Below, in pieces: positions 28,721-36,418 of a stretch of 64,000 nt of DNA. Location: NCBI GenBank assembly GCA_963812335.1, contig CAWEUU010000002.1:1-64000 (forward strand), given 5' to 3'. Both the position numbers and the translations under genes were made by a program. The stretch comes from VRUE01 sp963812335. Its GTDB lineage: Bacteria; Actinomycetota; Thermoleophilia; Solirubrobacterales; 70-9. Each line of letters begins with the position of its first letter. The first letter of the stretch is position 1. The notes below the pieces were generated by a model. It was given only the letters and a program-made list of their open reading frames with translations, made no database searches and was not told the DNA's origin.

Positions 28721-29373
28721 GCCTGGCGACGGCGGCCCACGCCACCTCGACGACGCTCGAGGTCCACGGCTGGTGGCTGGCCAGTCGCGCATCCGGCCTG
28801 GTCGCGCTCGTCCTGATCACGATCTCGGTCGGGCTCGGCCTGGCGATGGCCGGGAAGGTCATGCGGCGCCCGGGGCTCTCGCGCAGGCTGCTGGCGATCC
28901 ACGAGCAGACGGCGCTGGCCGGCCTGGTCGCGATCGCCGTGCACGGCATCACCCTGCTCGGCGACCCATGGCTGCACCCCGGTGTCGCCGGCGTCACCGT
29001 CCCACTCGCGATCGGCTACCGGCCCGCCGGTGTCGCACTCGGCATCATCGCCGGCTACCTGGCGGCGTTGCTCGGCCTCAGCTTCTACATGCGCAAGCGG
29101 ATCGGTGCGCGCCTCTGGCGCAAAGCCCACCGGGCGACGATCGTCGTCTACCTGCTCGGGCTCGGCCACGCCTTCAGCGCCGGCAGCGACGCCTCGGCAC
29201 CGTTGTTCCGCTGGTTCGCGATTGCGACGGGGGTCCCGATCGCCCTTCTCTTCCTCTTTCGGCTCGGTGCCGCCCGGCGCTCGAGCAGGCGCCGGCAGCG
29301 TGCGGCGGGCGAGAGACCGCCCGCCGCTCAGCGCCGGCCGGTTCACCCAGTGCCCGCTACCGAGGAGGTCTGA
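28717..29373 (+). CDS. Ferric reductase-like transmembrane (cytochrome b-type) protein
   Basis: 218 aa with five to six hydrophobic segments (GLVALVLITISVGLGLAMAG, TALAGLVAIAVHGITLLG, GVALGIIAGYLAALLGLSFYM, ATIVVYLLGLGHAFSAG, FAIATGVPIALLFLFRLG). Paired histidines in LAIHEQTALAGLVAIAVHGITL and KAHRATIVVYLLGLGHAF could ligate haems, as in the ferric reductase-like/MsrQ fold. It probably passes electrons across the membrane between the reductase/ferredoxin encoded downstream and an extracytoplasmic flavoprotein. The C-terminus is Arg-rich. Confidence 0.8.
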   Translation: MSLATAAHATSTTLEVHGWWLASRASGLVALVLITISVGLGLAMAGKVMRRPGLSRRLLAIHEQTALAGLVAIAVHGITLLGDPWLHPGVAGVTVPLAIGYRPAGVALGIIAGYLAALLGLSFYMRKRIGARLWRKAHRATIVVYLLGLGHAFSAGSDASAPLFRWFAIATGVPIALLFLFRLGAARRSSRRRQRAAGERPPAAQRRPVHPVPATEEV

Positions 29374-30563
29374 TGGAGGACAAGGGAATCGTCATCGTTG
29401 GCGGCGGGTTGGCGGCGCAGCGCTGCGCCGAGACCCTGCGGCGGCGCGGATACGACGGCCCGGTGCGGATGGTCTGCGCCGAGACGGAGCTGCCCTACGA
29501 TCGCCCGCCGCTCTCCAAGGGGACGCTGGCGGGTGAGGCGAACGGGGATGAGCTCGCCTACCGGCCCGCCTGGTGGTACGAGGAGAAGGGGGTCGAGCTA
29601 CTGCGCGGCGTCGCGGCGGAGGGCCTCGATCCCGCCGCTCGCCTGCTGCGGCTCGATTCGGGCGGCGAGCTGCCCTACTCGAAGCTGCTGGTCGCCAGCG
29701 GCGGCGGCGCCCGCCGCCTGCCGTTCCTCGAGGGCTTCGAGAATGTCCACTACCTGCGCACGCTGTCGGACTCGCGCCGCCTGCGCGACGAGCTCGGCGC
29801 GGGGGCCAGGCTGGCTGTGGTCGGCGCCGGCTTTATCGGCCAGGAGGTCGCCGCGACCGCGCGCCGGCTCGGTGCCGAGGTGACGATGCTCGAGGCGCTC
29901 GATGTTCCCCTGGCGCCGATCCTCGGCGAGGAGGCGGGCGCCTGGTTCGGCCGCCTGCACAGCGAGGAGGGCGTCCGTGTGCTCACCGGCGCGATGCTCG
30001 AGGGCGCCCGCGGCGAGCGCAGGGCGGAGGAGCTGGTTCTGGCCGACGGCCGGCGGCTCGCCTGCGACGCGGTGGTCGTCGGCATCGGCACCGTGCCCGC
30101 CACCGGCTGGCTCGCCGATTGCGGGCTGGACACGGGCGGGGTGCGCACCGATACCGCCGGCCGCACGAACGTGCCCGGCGTCTATGCCGCCGGAGACGCC
30201 TCGATCCCCTTCGAGCCGCGCTTCGGCGTCCACGCTCGCACGGAGCACTGGGATGCCGCTGCCTGGCAGGGAGCTGCGGCGGCCAAGGCGATGCTCGGTG
30301 AGTACCCGGGCACACCGCCGCTGCCGAGCTTCTGGAGCGACCAGTACGGGCTGCGGATTCAGTACGTCGGCCACGCCCACCACGCCGACGCGGTCACCTT
30401 CGATGGCGACCCGGCGGGGCGCGACTTCGAGGCGGTCTTCAGCCGCTCCGGCGTGCCCGTCGCCGGGCTCGCGGTCGGCCGCCCGCGCGCGATCCCCGCA
30501 CTGCGCAAGCGCATCGACCACGGCCACTTTCCCGCCGTCAATCGAGAGGAGCGAGCAGCATGA
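29373..30563 (+). CDS. NAD(P)H-dependent FAD oxidoreductase (ferredoxin reductase type)
   Basis: 396 aa, strong RBS (CGAGGAGG). FAD site IVIVGGGLAAQRCAETLRRRGY, second dinucleotide site LAVVGAGFIGQEVAATARRLGAEV, FAD-binding PGVYAAGDASIPF, and a reductase C-terminal domain (FWSDQYGLRIQYVGHA). This is the class that reduces ferredoxins for P450s and Rieske oxygenases. The next gene is a ferredoxin (4-bp overlap), so they form a pair. The P450 at 61.2 kb could be a client, but this is only inference. Confidence 0.92.
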   Translation: MEDKGIVIVGGGLAAQRCAETLRRRGYDGPVRMVCAETELPYDRPPLSKGTLAGEANGDELAYRPAWWYEEKGVELLRGVAAEGLDPAARLLRLDSGGELPYSKLLVASGGGARRLPFLEGFENVHYLRTLSDSRRLRDELGAGARLAVVGAGFIGQEVAATARRLGAEVTMLEALDVPLAPILGEEAGAWFGRLHSEEGVRVLTGAMLEGARGERRAEELVLADGRRLACDAVVVGIGTVPATGWLADCGLDTGGVRTDTAGRTNVPGVYAAGDASIPFEPRFGVHARTEHWDAAAWQGAAAAKAMLGEYPGTPPLPSFWSDQYGLRIQYVGHAHHADAVTFDGDPAGRDFEAVFSRSGVPVAGLAVGRPRAIPALRKRIDHGHFPAVNREERAA

Positions 30564-30766
30564 CCTACATCCCCAAGGTCGATCCGAACGAGTGCAGCGC
30601 CCACGGCGACTGCGTCGACGTCGCCCCCCAGGTCTTCCGTCTCGACGACGTGGCCGAGGTGATCGGAACCGGCCCCGACGACCTCCTACTGGAGGCCGCC
30701 GAAGCATGCCCCGCAGTGGCGATCACCCTGGTCGACAGCGAGACGGGGGAGACCGTCTTCCCGTAG
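30560..30766 (+). CDS. Small [3Fe-4S]-type ferredoxin
   Basis: 68 aa. Three cysteines in the pattern ECSAHGDC...AEACPAVAI (CX5C and CP), as in the one-cluster ferredoxins serving actinobacterial P450s; the usual fourth ligand position is Gly/His rather than Cys, which favours a 3Fe-4S cluster. The start overlaps the reductase stop (ATGA). It closes the redox operon; 31.3 kb and beyond is the accessory region. Confidence 0.9.
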   Translation: MTYIPKVDPNECSAHGDCVDVAPQVFRLDDVAEVIGTGPDDLLLEAAEACPAVAITLVDSETGETVFP

Positions 30767-30818
30767 TGCCGGCATCCCTCCGAGCTCAGCGCACAAGCTA
30801 GTTGGGCTGCCGGCAAGT

Positions 30819-31013
30819 CACCAGGAGTTCTCCGCCCGGAAGGCCAAGCTCGCCTACACCGGGGTCTACCCCCAAATCGGCCGCACTGAGGATGGGATGC
30901 GCCAGCTGTTTCGCCAGTTCTCCTTTCCCGGCGGCATTCCCAGTCTCTGGATCCTGTGGCTAGACCAGGTCAAGCTGTGGGCCTATGCCTGGCTGGAGAC
31001 CACGAGCCGGTAG
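30819..31013 (+). pseudogene. Phosphoketolase (XFP) fragment, decayed
   Basis: An open stretch without a start codon reads ...AYTGVYPQIGRTEDGMRQLFRQFSFPGGIPS, closely resembling the conserved phosphoketolase block (YPEI..DE.G...LF.QFSFPGGIPSH). After GIPS the similarity ends and the frame stops at 31011. Only ~35 codons of a normally ~800-codon gene remain, so this is a relic at the edge of the accessory region. The rest of 30767-31286 holds no gene I can support, except the repeat copy listed below and a small hairpin at 31205-31227. Confidence 0.6.
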
Positions 31014-31127
31014 CGGCGCCGCCTTCGAGAAGGGCGACGTCGTCCAGATCGCCGTCGAGACGTCATCCCGGCGGATCCGCGGCTGCTGCATGCGGAGGGG
31101 CTTGAGTGCGATGAGGCGCTGAGGACG

Positions 31128-31195
31128 CGACGCCCGCTCTTCGTCCAAAGCGGGCGTCTCAAGTGGAGCTCAACGGGCGCCCGCAAAGCGCGCAA
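31128..31195 (-). repeat. Dispersed hairpin repeat, copy 1
   Basis: Contains a perfect 10-bp hairpin GACGCCCGCT 31129-31138 / AGCGGGCGTC 31149-31158 with loop CTTCGTCCAA, followed by AAGTGG...GCCCGCAA...AGCG. On the minus strand the order matches copies at 35087 (plus), 40944 (plus, weakest) and 46019 (minus). Similarity is partial; the copy is degenerate. Confidence 0.5.
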
Positions 31196-31286
31196 AGCGG
31201 AAGTGAAACCGCTTAGGCCTAACGCGGTTAAATGACCTGGGGACCCAATGAGGTCGGACTCCACTGTCACAAGGCTGGGCAGATTT

Positions 31287-31359
31287 CAGGGCGTAGCTCA
31301 GTTGGCAGAGCAGGAGGTTGAGGGCCTCACGGTCGCGGGTTCGAATCCCGCCGCCCCTT
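31287..31359 (+). tRNA. tRNA-like gene, anticodon GAG (Leu) but class I shape; probably degenerate
   Basis: D-arm GCTC AGTTGGCA GAGC (31296-31311), anticodon arm GGAGG TTGAGGG CCTCA (31313-31329), 5-base variable loop, T-arm GCGGG TTCGAAT CCCGC (31335-31351), acceptor 3' strand CGCCCCT. The 5' acceptor strand CAGGGCG mismatches at its first two positions, and pair 27-43 is G-A. The anticodon GAG would be leucine, but leucine tRNAs have a long variable arm, absent here. No CCA is encoded. A strong terminator follows within 3 bases, so it may still be transcribed. Confidence 0.55.
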
Positions 31360-31361
31360 GA

Positions 31362-31406
31362 AAGCAAGGCCCCCGACGGGCAGTAGGCACGCCGGGGGCT
31401 TTGCTT
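31362..31406. terminator. Stem-loop terminator after the tRNA-like gene
   Basis: AAGCAAGGCCCCCG 31362-31375 pairs with CGGGGGCTTTGCTT 31393-31406 (13 of 14 pairs plus one wobble) around a 17-base loop. A-rich start and T-containing end make it usable in both directions. Confidence 0.7.
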
Positions 31407-31516
31407 CCTCAGGGTCGGAATCGAACGAATGCGCGCCTAAGACTTGTCCAGGCATCCAGGCGTCGGCGAGCCATGCAAATGCGTCAGAGGCGGTGACGTG
31501 GCAAGGTCCGAAGACC

Positions 31517-32242
31517 ATGGCCGACACCGGGGACCCCAGGCAGGCAGCTCCGCACGGCATCGGCACGCCGGGGCCGACGCCGGTTGTCCTCAGCAGCCGC
31601 CAGCGGGCCGTCTTTGAGGGCTTGGTCAACCTCGGTCCGAAGGAGGGGCCCAGGCAACTCGGGGTGATCTACCAAGGTGTCCTGGCCCGGATCGCGGACC
31701 CCACCGCACCCGACTGCGCTGCCCTTGCTGCACATGGGGCGCGTGAGCTGATGGAGAAGCTGGCCTGGCATGCCAATGACGAAACCCCCGAGGAGCGAGG
31801 CAGCCTCGGTGACCGGGCTGTGGAAATCGAGAAGGCCCATAAGACCGCCGTGGACGAGCTTCCGCCGGAGCGGGCGCGGTGGGGCGAGGCACGCCTGACG
31901 CAGGGCCTGATCCGGTTAATTGACGTCGTTGCTCATATGGTCAAGTGGCAAGAGGATCACACTCTGGGCCGAGGGGCCTATGCGTCGATTGCCGTCGACT
32001 TTTCTTTGGGAAGGCTGCCCGACCATCTACGAGCAGAGAAACGCAAGGAGTGGATCTCGCTGCGGAATTTTTTTACCAATGTCGCCCACCACCGCCGCCA
32101 CAAGGGCAGCGAGGCAACTCTCGCCGACGTCGCCGAGCGTTTCACAGCCCTGGACGCCTTCCTCTATGCACGCTGGGCACCCGAGACCGTCCAGGACTTC
32201 GCCGAGATCGACACCCTGATCAAACCCGGAGAGGACAGCTGA
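31517..32242 (+). CDS. Unrecognised 241-aa protein, first gene of a two-gene unit (HEPN-like?)
   Basis: 241 aa from ATG 31517; the frame is open upstream to 31358 but that part overlaps the terminator and is compositionally different. Mostly alpha-helical and charged. Notable stretches: LGPKEGPRQLGVIYQGVLARIADPTAPDCAALAAHGARELMEKL, then WISLRNFFTNVAHHRRH, which resembles the Arg-Asn-x(n)-His signature of HEPN-type helical RNases although the spacing (seven between Arg and His) is longer than usual. No transmembrane segment. Its TGA overlaps the ATG of the 926-aa partner. Codon use is less GC3-biased than in the core genes. Function unknown; a defence or toxin role is inference from context. 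Confidence 0.75.
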   Translation: MADTGDPRQAAPHGIGTPGPTPVVLSSRQRAVFEGLVNLGPKEGPRQLGVIYQGVLARIADPTAPDCAALAAHGARELMEKLAWHANDETPEERGSLGDRAVEIEKAHKTAVDELPPERARWGEARLTQGLIRLIDVVAHMVKWQEDHTLGRGAYASIAVDFSLGRLPDHLRAEKRKEWISLRNFFTNVAHHRRHKGSEATLADVAERFTALDAFLYARWAPETVQDFAEIDTLIKPGEDS

Positions 32243-35022
32243 TGCCGACTCCCTCCCAAGTCGAGCGGGCCCTGGAGCTGATTGCGAAGGGCCCCGCCCA
32301 GTACGACTACTTCTTCGACAATCTTGACGATCCGGCCTGGATCGAGCCCTTGCGCGAGCACGGCTTCTTTTCTTCGCCTCCCCCACCCATCGTTTCGGGG
32401 GAAGGTCAGATGCATTCGTACTGGTCCGAGTCACAGTTCCTGCTCCGTGTCGTTGACCGCGATCCACGCGCGGTTGCCTCTGCCGTGGATGAGATCCCCA
32501 CAACCGAGAACGTCCGGGTGCTGACGGACATCTGCCATATCGGCGTTAACCTGCCGACAGATCTGCGGCTGACGATAGGCAAGCGGATACGCACCGAAAC
32601 CGCAGAAATGCCTCTCTTCATCTTGTTACATGAGGCAATCGCGGACTTGATCCTTGCATTGGCCGAAGCTGGCAAGACCAGATTCGCAATTGAATTCGCT
32701 GAGGAGCTGCTTCAGGTCAACACACCTAATGGACAGAGCACGCTACGACCTCGCCCACTAGTGCGAGTCGATGGCTATGACTACGAGCGGCTGATCAAGC
32801 GGCTTGTGCCGAAGTTAGCTTCATCGGCTGGCTTAGACGCGCTCGAACTCAGCGCTGATCTTTTGGAGAAAGCCCTTAAGTTTGAGGGTCAAAGTAAGCC
32901 GCCGAACGATCATTCCGAATACTGGCGACCGGCAATCGAGGATCACACAGAGAACCGCGGCGACGATGCAGCTCAGGGAATGGTCGCGGCGGTACGCGAC
33001 ACCGCTCTCATGGTCATTGACCAAGACACCAGCCAGCTGGCTGGTGTGGTGGCCAGCCTCAGAGGACGAAACTGGGATCTCTTCACCCGCATCGCCGTGT
33101 ACATCGTCGCTGAGCATCCCACCGCTGACCCTCAGCTTGCCGCAGAACTCGCGCTGGACGAGTCGCTCATGAGCAAGCCAGCTCTACTTCGGGAGCACGA
33201 TCAACTCATTGCCGCTGTGTACCCCGAGTTCTCACCAACTCACAAGTCAGACTACCTCTCGAAGATTGAGGCTGGTCCGAGGTTCGACCCCAGCGACAAT
33301 ACCGAGCGAGATCAGCTGCGGGCTGAAGTTTGGCGACGCGACCGTCTGGCAGCTATTGAGGGTCATCTCGCTGCGACTTGGAAAGAGAAGCTAAGACAGC
33401 TCGGTGAGCGCTACGGCGAGCCGTCGGTTGGCCGCATCCGCATGTCGGTGGACATGTCGTCCGGGCCAACCTCGCCACTTAGCGAGGCGGAAATGAAGTC
33501 GATGACCGCCGATGCGGTGGTTGCCTACATCGAGGGATGGCAACCTGAGGATGCTCTCAGGAGTCCCACCCCCGAAGGGCTTGCCTGGATTCTCACGAGC
33601 AGAGTTGAGGAAGGGCCTGGGGAGTTTGCACCCCTGGCAACACGTATCGCCGCGCTAGATCCGACGTATGTCCGCGCCGTGCTACGGGGCCTCGAGAAGG
33701 CCCTCAAGACTGAAAGCGATGTTCCATGGAAAGAGGCCCTGATGTTGGTGGAGCGGGCTGTTGAGAGCCCGCCCCTCGATGAGTCGGCAAGCGTCCGGGA
33801 GGCGAGCGACCGAGATCCGGATTGGCGTTGGGCGCGCAAGGACGCCGCAAGTCTGCTTGAGACTGGCCTGCAGACCGAGTCCCTGCCCGCCGAGTTCGCC
33901 GAGCGCGCCTGGCAGTCCATTGAGCAACTGAGCTGGGACTCTGAGCCCGATGGCACTTACGAGCGACAGTACGGCGGTTCGAACATGGATCCGCTGACTC
34001 TCTCTCTGAACACGACCCGCGGCGAGGCAATGCATGCAGTGGTGGCCTTCGCCGTTTGGGCAAGAAAACATGACTCCGACCAGCTGCCAACGGCGTTGAG
34101 CAATCTGCAAGCTCACCTGGATCCGGTCCGCGAGCCTTCCCTAACGGTCCGCGGGGTATTTGGCGCTCGGCTGCCCCAGCTTCGCTGGGCCGCTCCGGAC
34201 TGGCTGGAGACACAGCTTGAGGCAATCTTTCCTCGGAGGGATGACCTTACGCAACTGCGCATTGCCGCCTGGGACACCTTCTTGGTCTGGGGTCGCCCCA
34301 GTCCGGCACTTTACGAACTCCTCAAGTCCGAGTACAGCGGCGCCGTTACTGAACTACCCATAGATCCCGAGCGCGTTGACGCGTCTCGTAAGCACCCGAG
34401 CGAGGCGCTGGCCGAGCATCTCGCAACGTTTCTGTGGTGGGGTGCCGCCGATCTTGCTGAGGACGGCTTGACTGCACGCTTCTTCGCTGTGGCCGATCTC
34501 GACGCCGCCAGCCACCTCCTTCAGGTACTCGGCCGGTCACTAGCGGATGAAGCCAATCAGCCAGTCAATCACGAAGTCATAGCTCGCCTGAAAGAGCTCT
34601 GGACCAAGATTCCGGCATGGATCGCCGCTCACCCGCTTGAAGAGCAGAAGAAGATTCTCACCCACTTCGGCGATCTCTATGGGGCCGGTGTCTTTGAGGA
34701 TGCCTGGGCCGATCGGGAATTACTTCGATTGGCCAGCGACGGCATTCTGGCCGGCCCGGAGTTCGTTGTCTTGCCCAAGCTCGTAGAGAAAGCCGCGACA
34801 ACACCTGAGACGGCACTGCGTTTCGCCTTACGATTTGTGGAATCTCCCGCCAAGCCTTGGTCGATCGACGCTCACAAAACTGAGCTACGGGCGATTATCG
34901 AGGCCGGTCTCCGCGGTGGTGATCTCAATCGTGAACTCGCGAATCAGCTTGTCAATCAATTGACAGCTAAAGGTTATCGTGACTTCCGTTCCTACATCGC
35001 CCCACGAAAGAATCCGGCATGA
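32242..35022 (+). CDS. Unrecognised 926-aa protein, second gene of the two-gene unit
   Basis: 926 aa, soluble, predicted rich in alpha helices and without visible Walker, helicase, nuclease or protease motifs. The N-terminal block YDYFFDNLDDPAWIEPLREHGFFSSPPPPI is distinctive and is followed by SYWSESQFLLRVV and repeated ~35-residue helical units (for example ETAEMPLFILLHEAIADLILALAEAG), suggesting a HEAT/TPR-like solenoid scaffold. A highly charged middle (RRDRLAAIEGHLAATWKEKLRQLGERYGEP) separates two halves. GC content and codon bias are visibly lower than in the flanks (AAG/GAT/ATT common), consistent with acquisition. It is translationally coupled to the 241-aa protein. Could be the sensor/scaffold of an antiphage-type module; not shown. 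Confidence 0.8.
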   Translation: MPTPSQVERALELIAKGPAQYDYFFDNLDDPAWIEPLREHGFFSSPPPPIVSGEGQMHSYWSESQFLLRVVDRDPRAVASAVDEIPTTENVRVLTDICHIGVNLPTDLRLTIGKRIRTETAEMPLFILLHEAIADLILALAEAGKTRFAIEFAEELLQVNTPNGQSTLRPRPLVRVDGYDYERLIKRLVPKLASSAGLDALELSADLLEKALKFEGQSKPPNDHSEYWRPAIEDHTENRGDDAAQGMVAAVRDTALMVIDQDTSQLAGVVASLRGRNWDLFTRIAVYIVAEHPTADPQLAAELALDESLMSKPALLREHDQLIAAVYPEFSPTHKSDYLSKIEAGPRFDPSDNTERDQLRAEVWRRDRLAAIEGHLAATWKEKLRQLGERYGEPSVGRIRMSVDMSSGPTSPLSEAEMKSMTADAVVAYIEGWQPEDALRSPTPEGLAWILTSRVEEGPGEFAPLATRIAALDPTYVRAVLRGLEKALKTESDVPWKEALMLVERAVESPPLDESASVREASDRDPDWRWARKDAASLLETGLQTESLPAEFAERAWQSIEQLSWDSEPDGTYERQYGGSNMDPLTLSLNTTRGEAMHAVVAFAVWARKHDSDQLPTALSNLQAHLDPVREPSLTVRGVFGARLPQLRWAAPDWLETQLEAIFPRRDDLTQLRIAAWDTFLVWGRPSPALYELLKSEYSGAVTELPIDPERVDASRKHPSEALAEHLATFLWWGAADLAEDGLTARFFAVADLDAASHLLQVLGRSLADEANQPVNHEVIARLKELWTKIPAWIAAHPLEEQKKILTHFGDLYGAGVFEDAWADRELLRLASDGILAGPEFVVLPKLVEKAATTPETALRFALRFVESPAKPWSIDAHKTELRAIIEAGLRGGDLNRELANQLVNQLTAKGYRDFRSYIAPRKNPA

Positions 35023-35074
35023 CGGTGATCGCCGCCCGAAATTAGGGCGCTCGGTACCCCGCAATCAATTTGAG

Positions 35075-35092
35075 GGATCCGCATGCGGATCC
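35075..35092. repeat. Perfect 18-bp palindrome
   Basis: GGATCCGCATGCGGATCC reads identically on both strands. It lies 50 bases after the end of the 926-aa gene and touches the next dispersed-repeat copy. Confidence 0.8.
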
Positions 35093-35165
35093 ACTTCCTA
35101 CTCCTTTCGCGTGGCTGCGAGCGCGTAGGCCGATGCCGCTCACGCTCCTCCTCCGGACGAGGAGC
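35087..35165 (+). repeat. Dispersed hairpin repeat, copy 2
   Basis: CCTTTCGCGTGGCTGCGAGC...GCTCACGCT...CGGACGAGGAGC aligns well with the reverse complement of 46019-46094. The terminal hairpin is GCTCCTC 35144-35150 / GAGGAGC 35159-35165, different in sequence from the other copies but in the same place. It is inverted relative to copy 1, so the two-gene unit lies between inverted copies. Confidence 0.65.
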
Positions 35166-35167
35166 TG

Positions 35168-35593
35168 TCATCCCGTAGCCCCCGCCACCGGCAGGCCGAG
35201 CTCGATTGCGGCTTCAGCGAGGTTGCCGTCCCAGGTGACGAGGGCAACTCCATCCTCGCCCAGCGAGAGCGCGGTGGCGAGGTGCACGGCGTCATAGCCG
35301 CGCAGGCCGAGCTCTTCGGCGAGGGCGCCGGCACGCCGGGCGAGATGCTCATCCACTCCGACAAGGGCGAGGTCGGGTAGGAGATCCTCGAAGTCGGCGA
35401 GGGCGCTGGCGTGCTGTCGCTCGGTCAACCTTCCGCCTCGTCGCGCCGCTGCCAGGGCGGCGCGTCCCTCGGGGTAGGCGAGGATGCCGGTGAGCGCCGC
35501 GTGAGTCGTCTCCCAGAGCTCGGAGGCCAGCTCGGAGCCCTCCTCGGCGATCACCAGCTTGATCAGAGCCGAGGTGTCGAAGTACAGGGTCAG
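35168..35593 (-). CDS. vapC: VapC-type PIN-domain ribonuclease toxin (probable CTG start)
   Basis: PIN-domain RNase of a type II toxin-antitoxin pair. The N-terminal motif (TLYFDTSALIKLVIAEEGSE) containing the first catalytic Asp lies upstream of the first GTG (35554), so the true start should be earlier; the only candidate is CTG at 35593-35591, which overlaps the antitoxin stop as CTGA. Other acidic sites are in RGYDAVHLATAL and ALVTWDGNLAEAA. Length ~141 aa is normal. If GTG 35554 were used the enzyme would lose its first catalytic residue. The upstream gene is its Phd-type antitoxin. Confidence 0.85.
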   Translation of the reverse strand: MTLYFDTSALIKLVIAEEGSELASELWETTHAALTGILAYPEGRAALAAARRGGRLTERQHASALADFEDLLPDLALVGVDEHLARRAGALAEELGLRGYDAVHLATALSLGEDGVALVTWDGNLAEAAIELGLPVAGATG

Positions 35594-35865
35594 CGGCGCT
35601 GCTCGGCGATCAGGTCAGACACCGGCCCGCTCGCCTCGACCCGCGCTCGGCGTGCAGAGCGCGGCCTCTGCGGCAGGCGCACCAAGCCGCGATCGGCAAG
35701 CTCCGCGAGCGGGTCGCGCCGCCCGACGGCGCTCAAGCGCGCGACGGGGCGCCCACGCCGAGTGACGAGCACCTCCTGGCCCTCCTCGACGCGCTGCAAG
35801 TACTCGCTGAGACGATCGTGCAACTCACGCACGCCGACCTCGCCACTGTTCGGATGTAGCGTCAT
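35590..35865 (-). CDS. Antitoxin, Phd/YefM family
   Basis: 91 aa. GEVGVRELHDRLSEYLQRVEEGQEVLVTRRGRPVARLSAV is the DNA-binding Phd/YefM domain; the C-terminal tail (VEASGPVSDLIAEQRR) would wrap the PIN toxin encoded immediately downstream. Expected to repress its own promoter together with the toxin. The stop codon overlaps the presumed CTG start of vapC. Confidence 0.88.
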   Translation of the reverse strand: MTLHPNSGEVGVRELHDRLSEYLQRVEEGQEVLVTRRGRPVARLSAVGRRDPLAELADRGLVRLPQRPRSARRARVEASGPVSDLIAEQRR

Positions 35866-35926
35866 AAGGCGACTCTAGCAGCTACATCGGTCCTTCAAAT
35901 CCAGCCGCTTCGCATAGCCTGCGTGC

Positions 35927-36418
35927 ATGGCGCAACCCGGTCCGCTCCTGAGCCGGGCGCTTCGGCTCCCGGCCCGCCTCTACGACGTCGGCGCGGGAAG
36001 GCTCCTTGGGCATCGTTTCTTGCTGCTCACCCACCGCGGTCGTCGCAGTGGCCGCCTGTACCGCACGATGCTGGAGGTCGTTCGCTGGGACCCCGAGAGA
36101 CGCGAGGCGACGGTGATGTCGGGCTTCGGGCCGCGCTCCAGCTGGCTGCGCAACGTCCTGGACGGCGGCGCAGTGGAAGTGCGGATCGCCGCGAGGCGCT
36201 TCGAGCCAACGGCCCGCTCGCTTGATCTGGAGGAGGCCGTGGTCGTGTTGGCCGACTACGAACAGCGGAATCGGCTCGCCGGCCCAATCGTGCGGGCGAT
36301 CCTCTCCCGCCTGGCCGGCTTTCGCTATGACGGCTCCGCCGAGGCCCGCGAGAGATTGGTCGGGGCGCTCCCCCTGCTCGCATTCAGTCCGAGGAACGGG
36401 AGCGAAAGCGATCCATGA
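35927..36418 (+). CDS. Deazaflavin-dependent nitroreductase/quinone reductase family protein
   Basis: 163 aa. LGHRFLLLTHRGRRSGRLYRTMLEVVRWD...VMSGFGPRSSWLRNVLDGGAVEVRIAARRF matches the Ddn-like split-barrel family that uses F420 or flavin in actinobacteria. The start has no strong RBS. It overlaps by 4 bp (ATGA) the beginning of a broken GNAT gene, so the two were once an operon. Confidence 0.8.
   Translation: MAQPGPLLSRALRLPARLYDVGAGRLLGHRFLLLTHRGRRSGRLYRTMLEVVRWDPERREATVMSGFGPRSSWLRNVLDGGAVEVRIAARRFEPTARSLDLEEAVVVLADYEQRNRLAGPIVRAILSRLAGFRYDGSAEARERLVGALPLLAFSPRNGSESDP

Noticed and set aside
31205..31227. AACCGC-TTAGGCCTAA-(C)GCGGTT as an attC-like site
   Set aside because: It is a simple nested palindrome; the RYYYAAC and GTTRRRY boxes are only three bases apart rather than framing a folded site.
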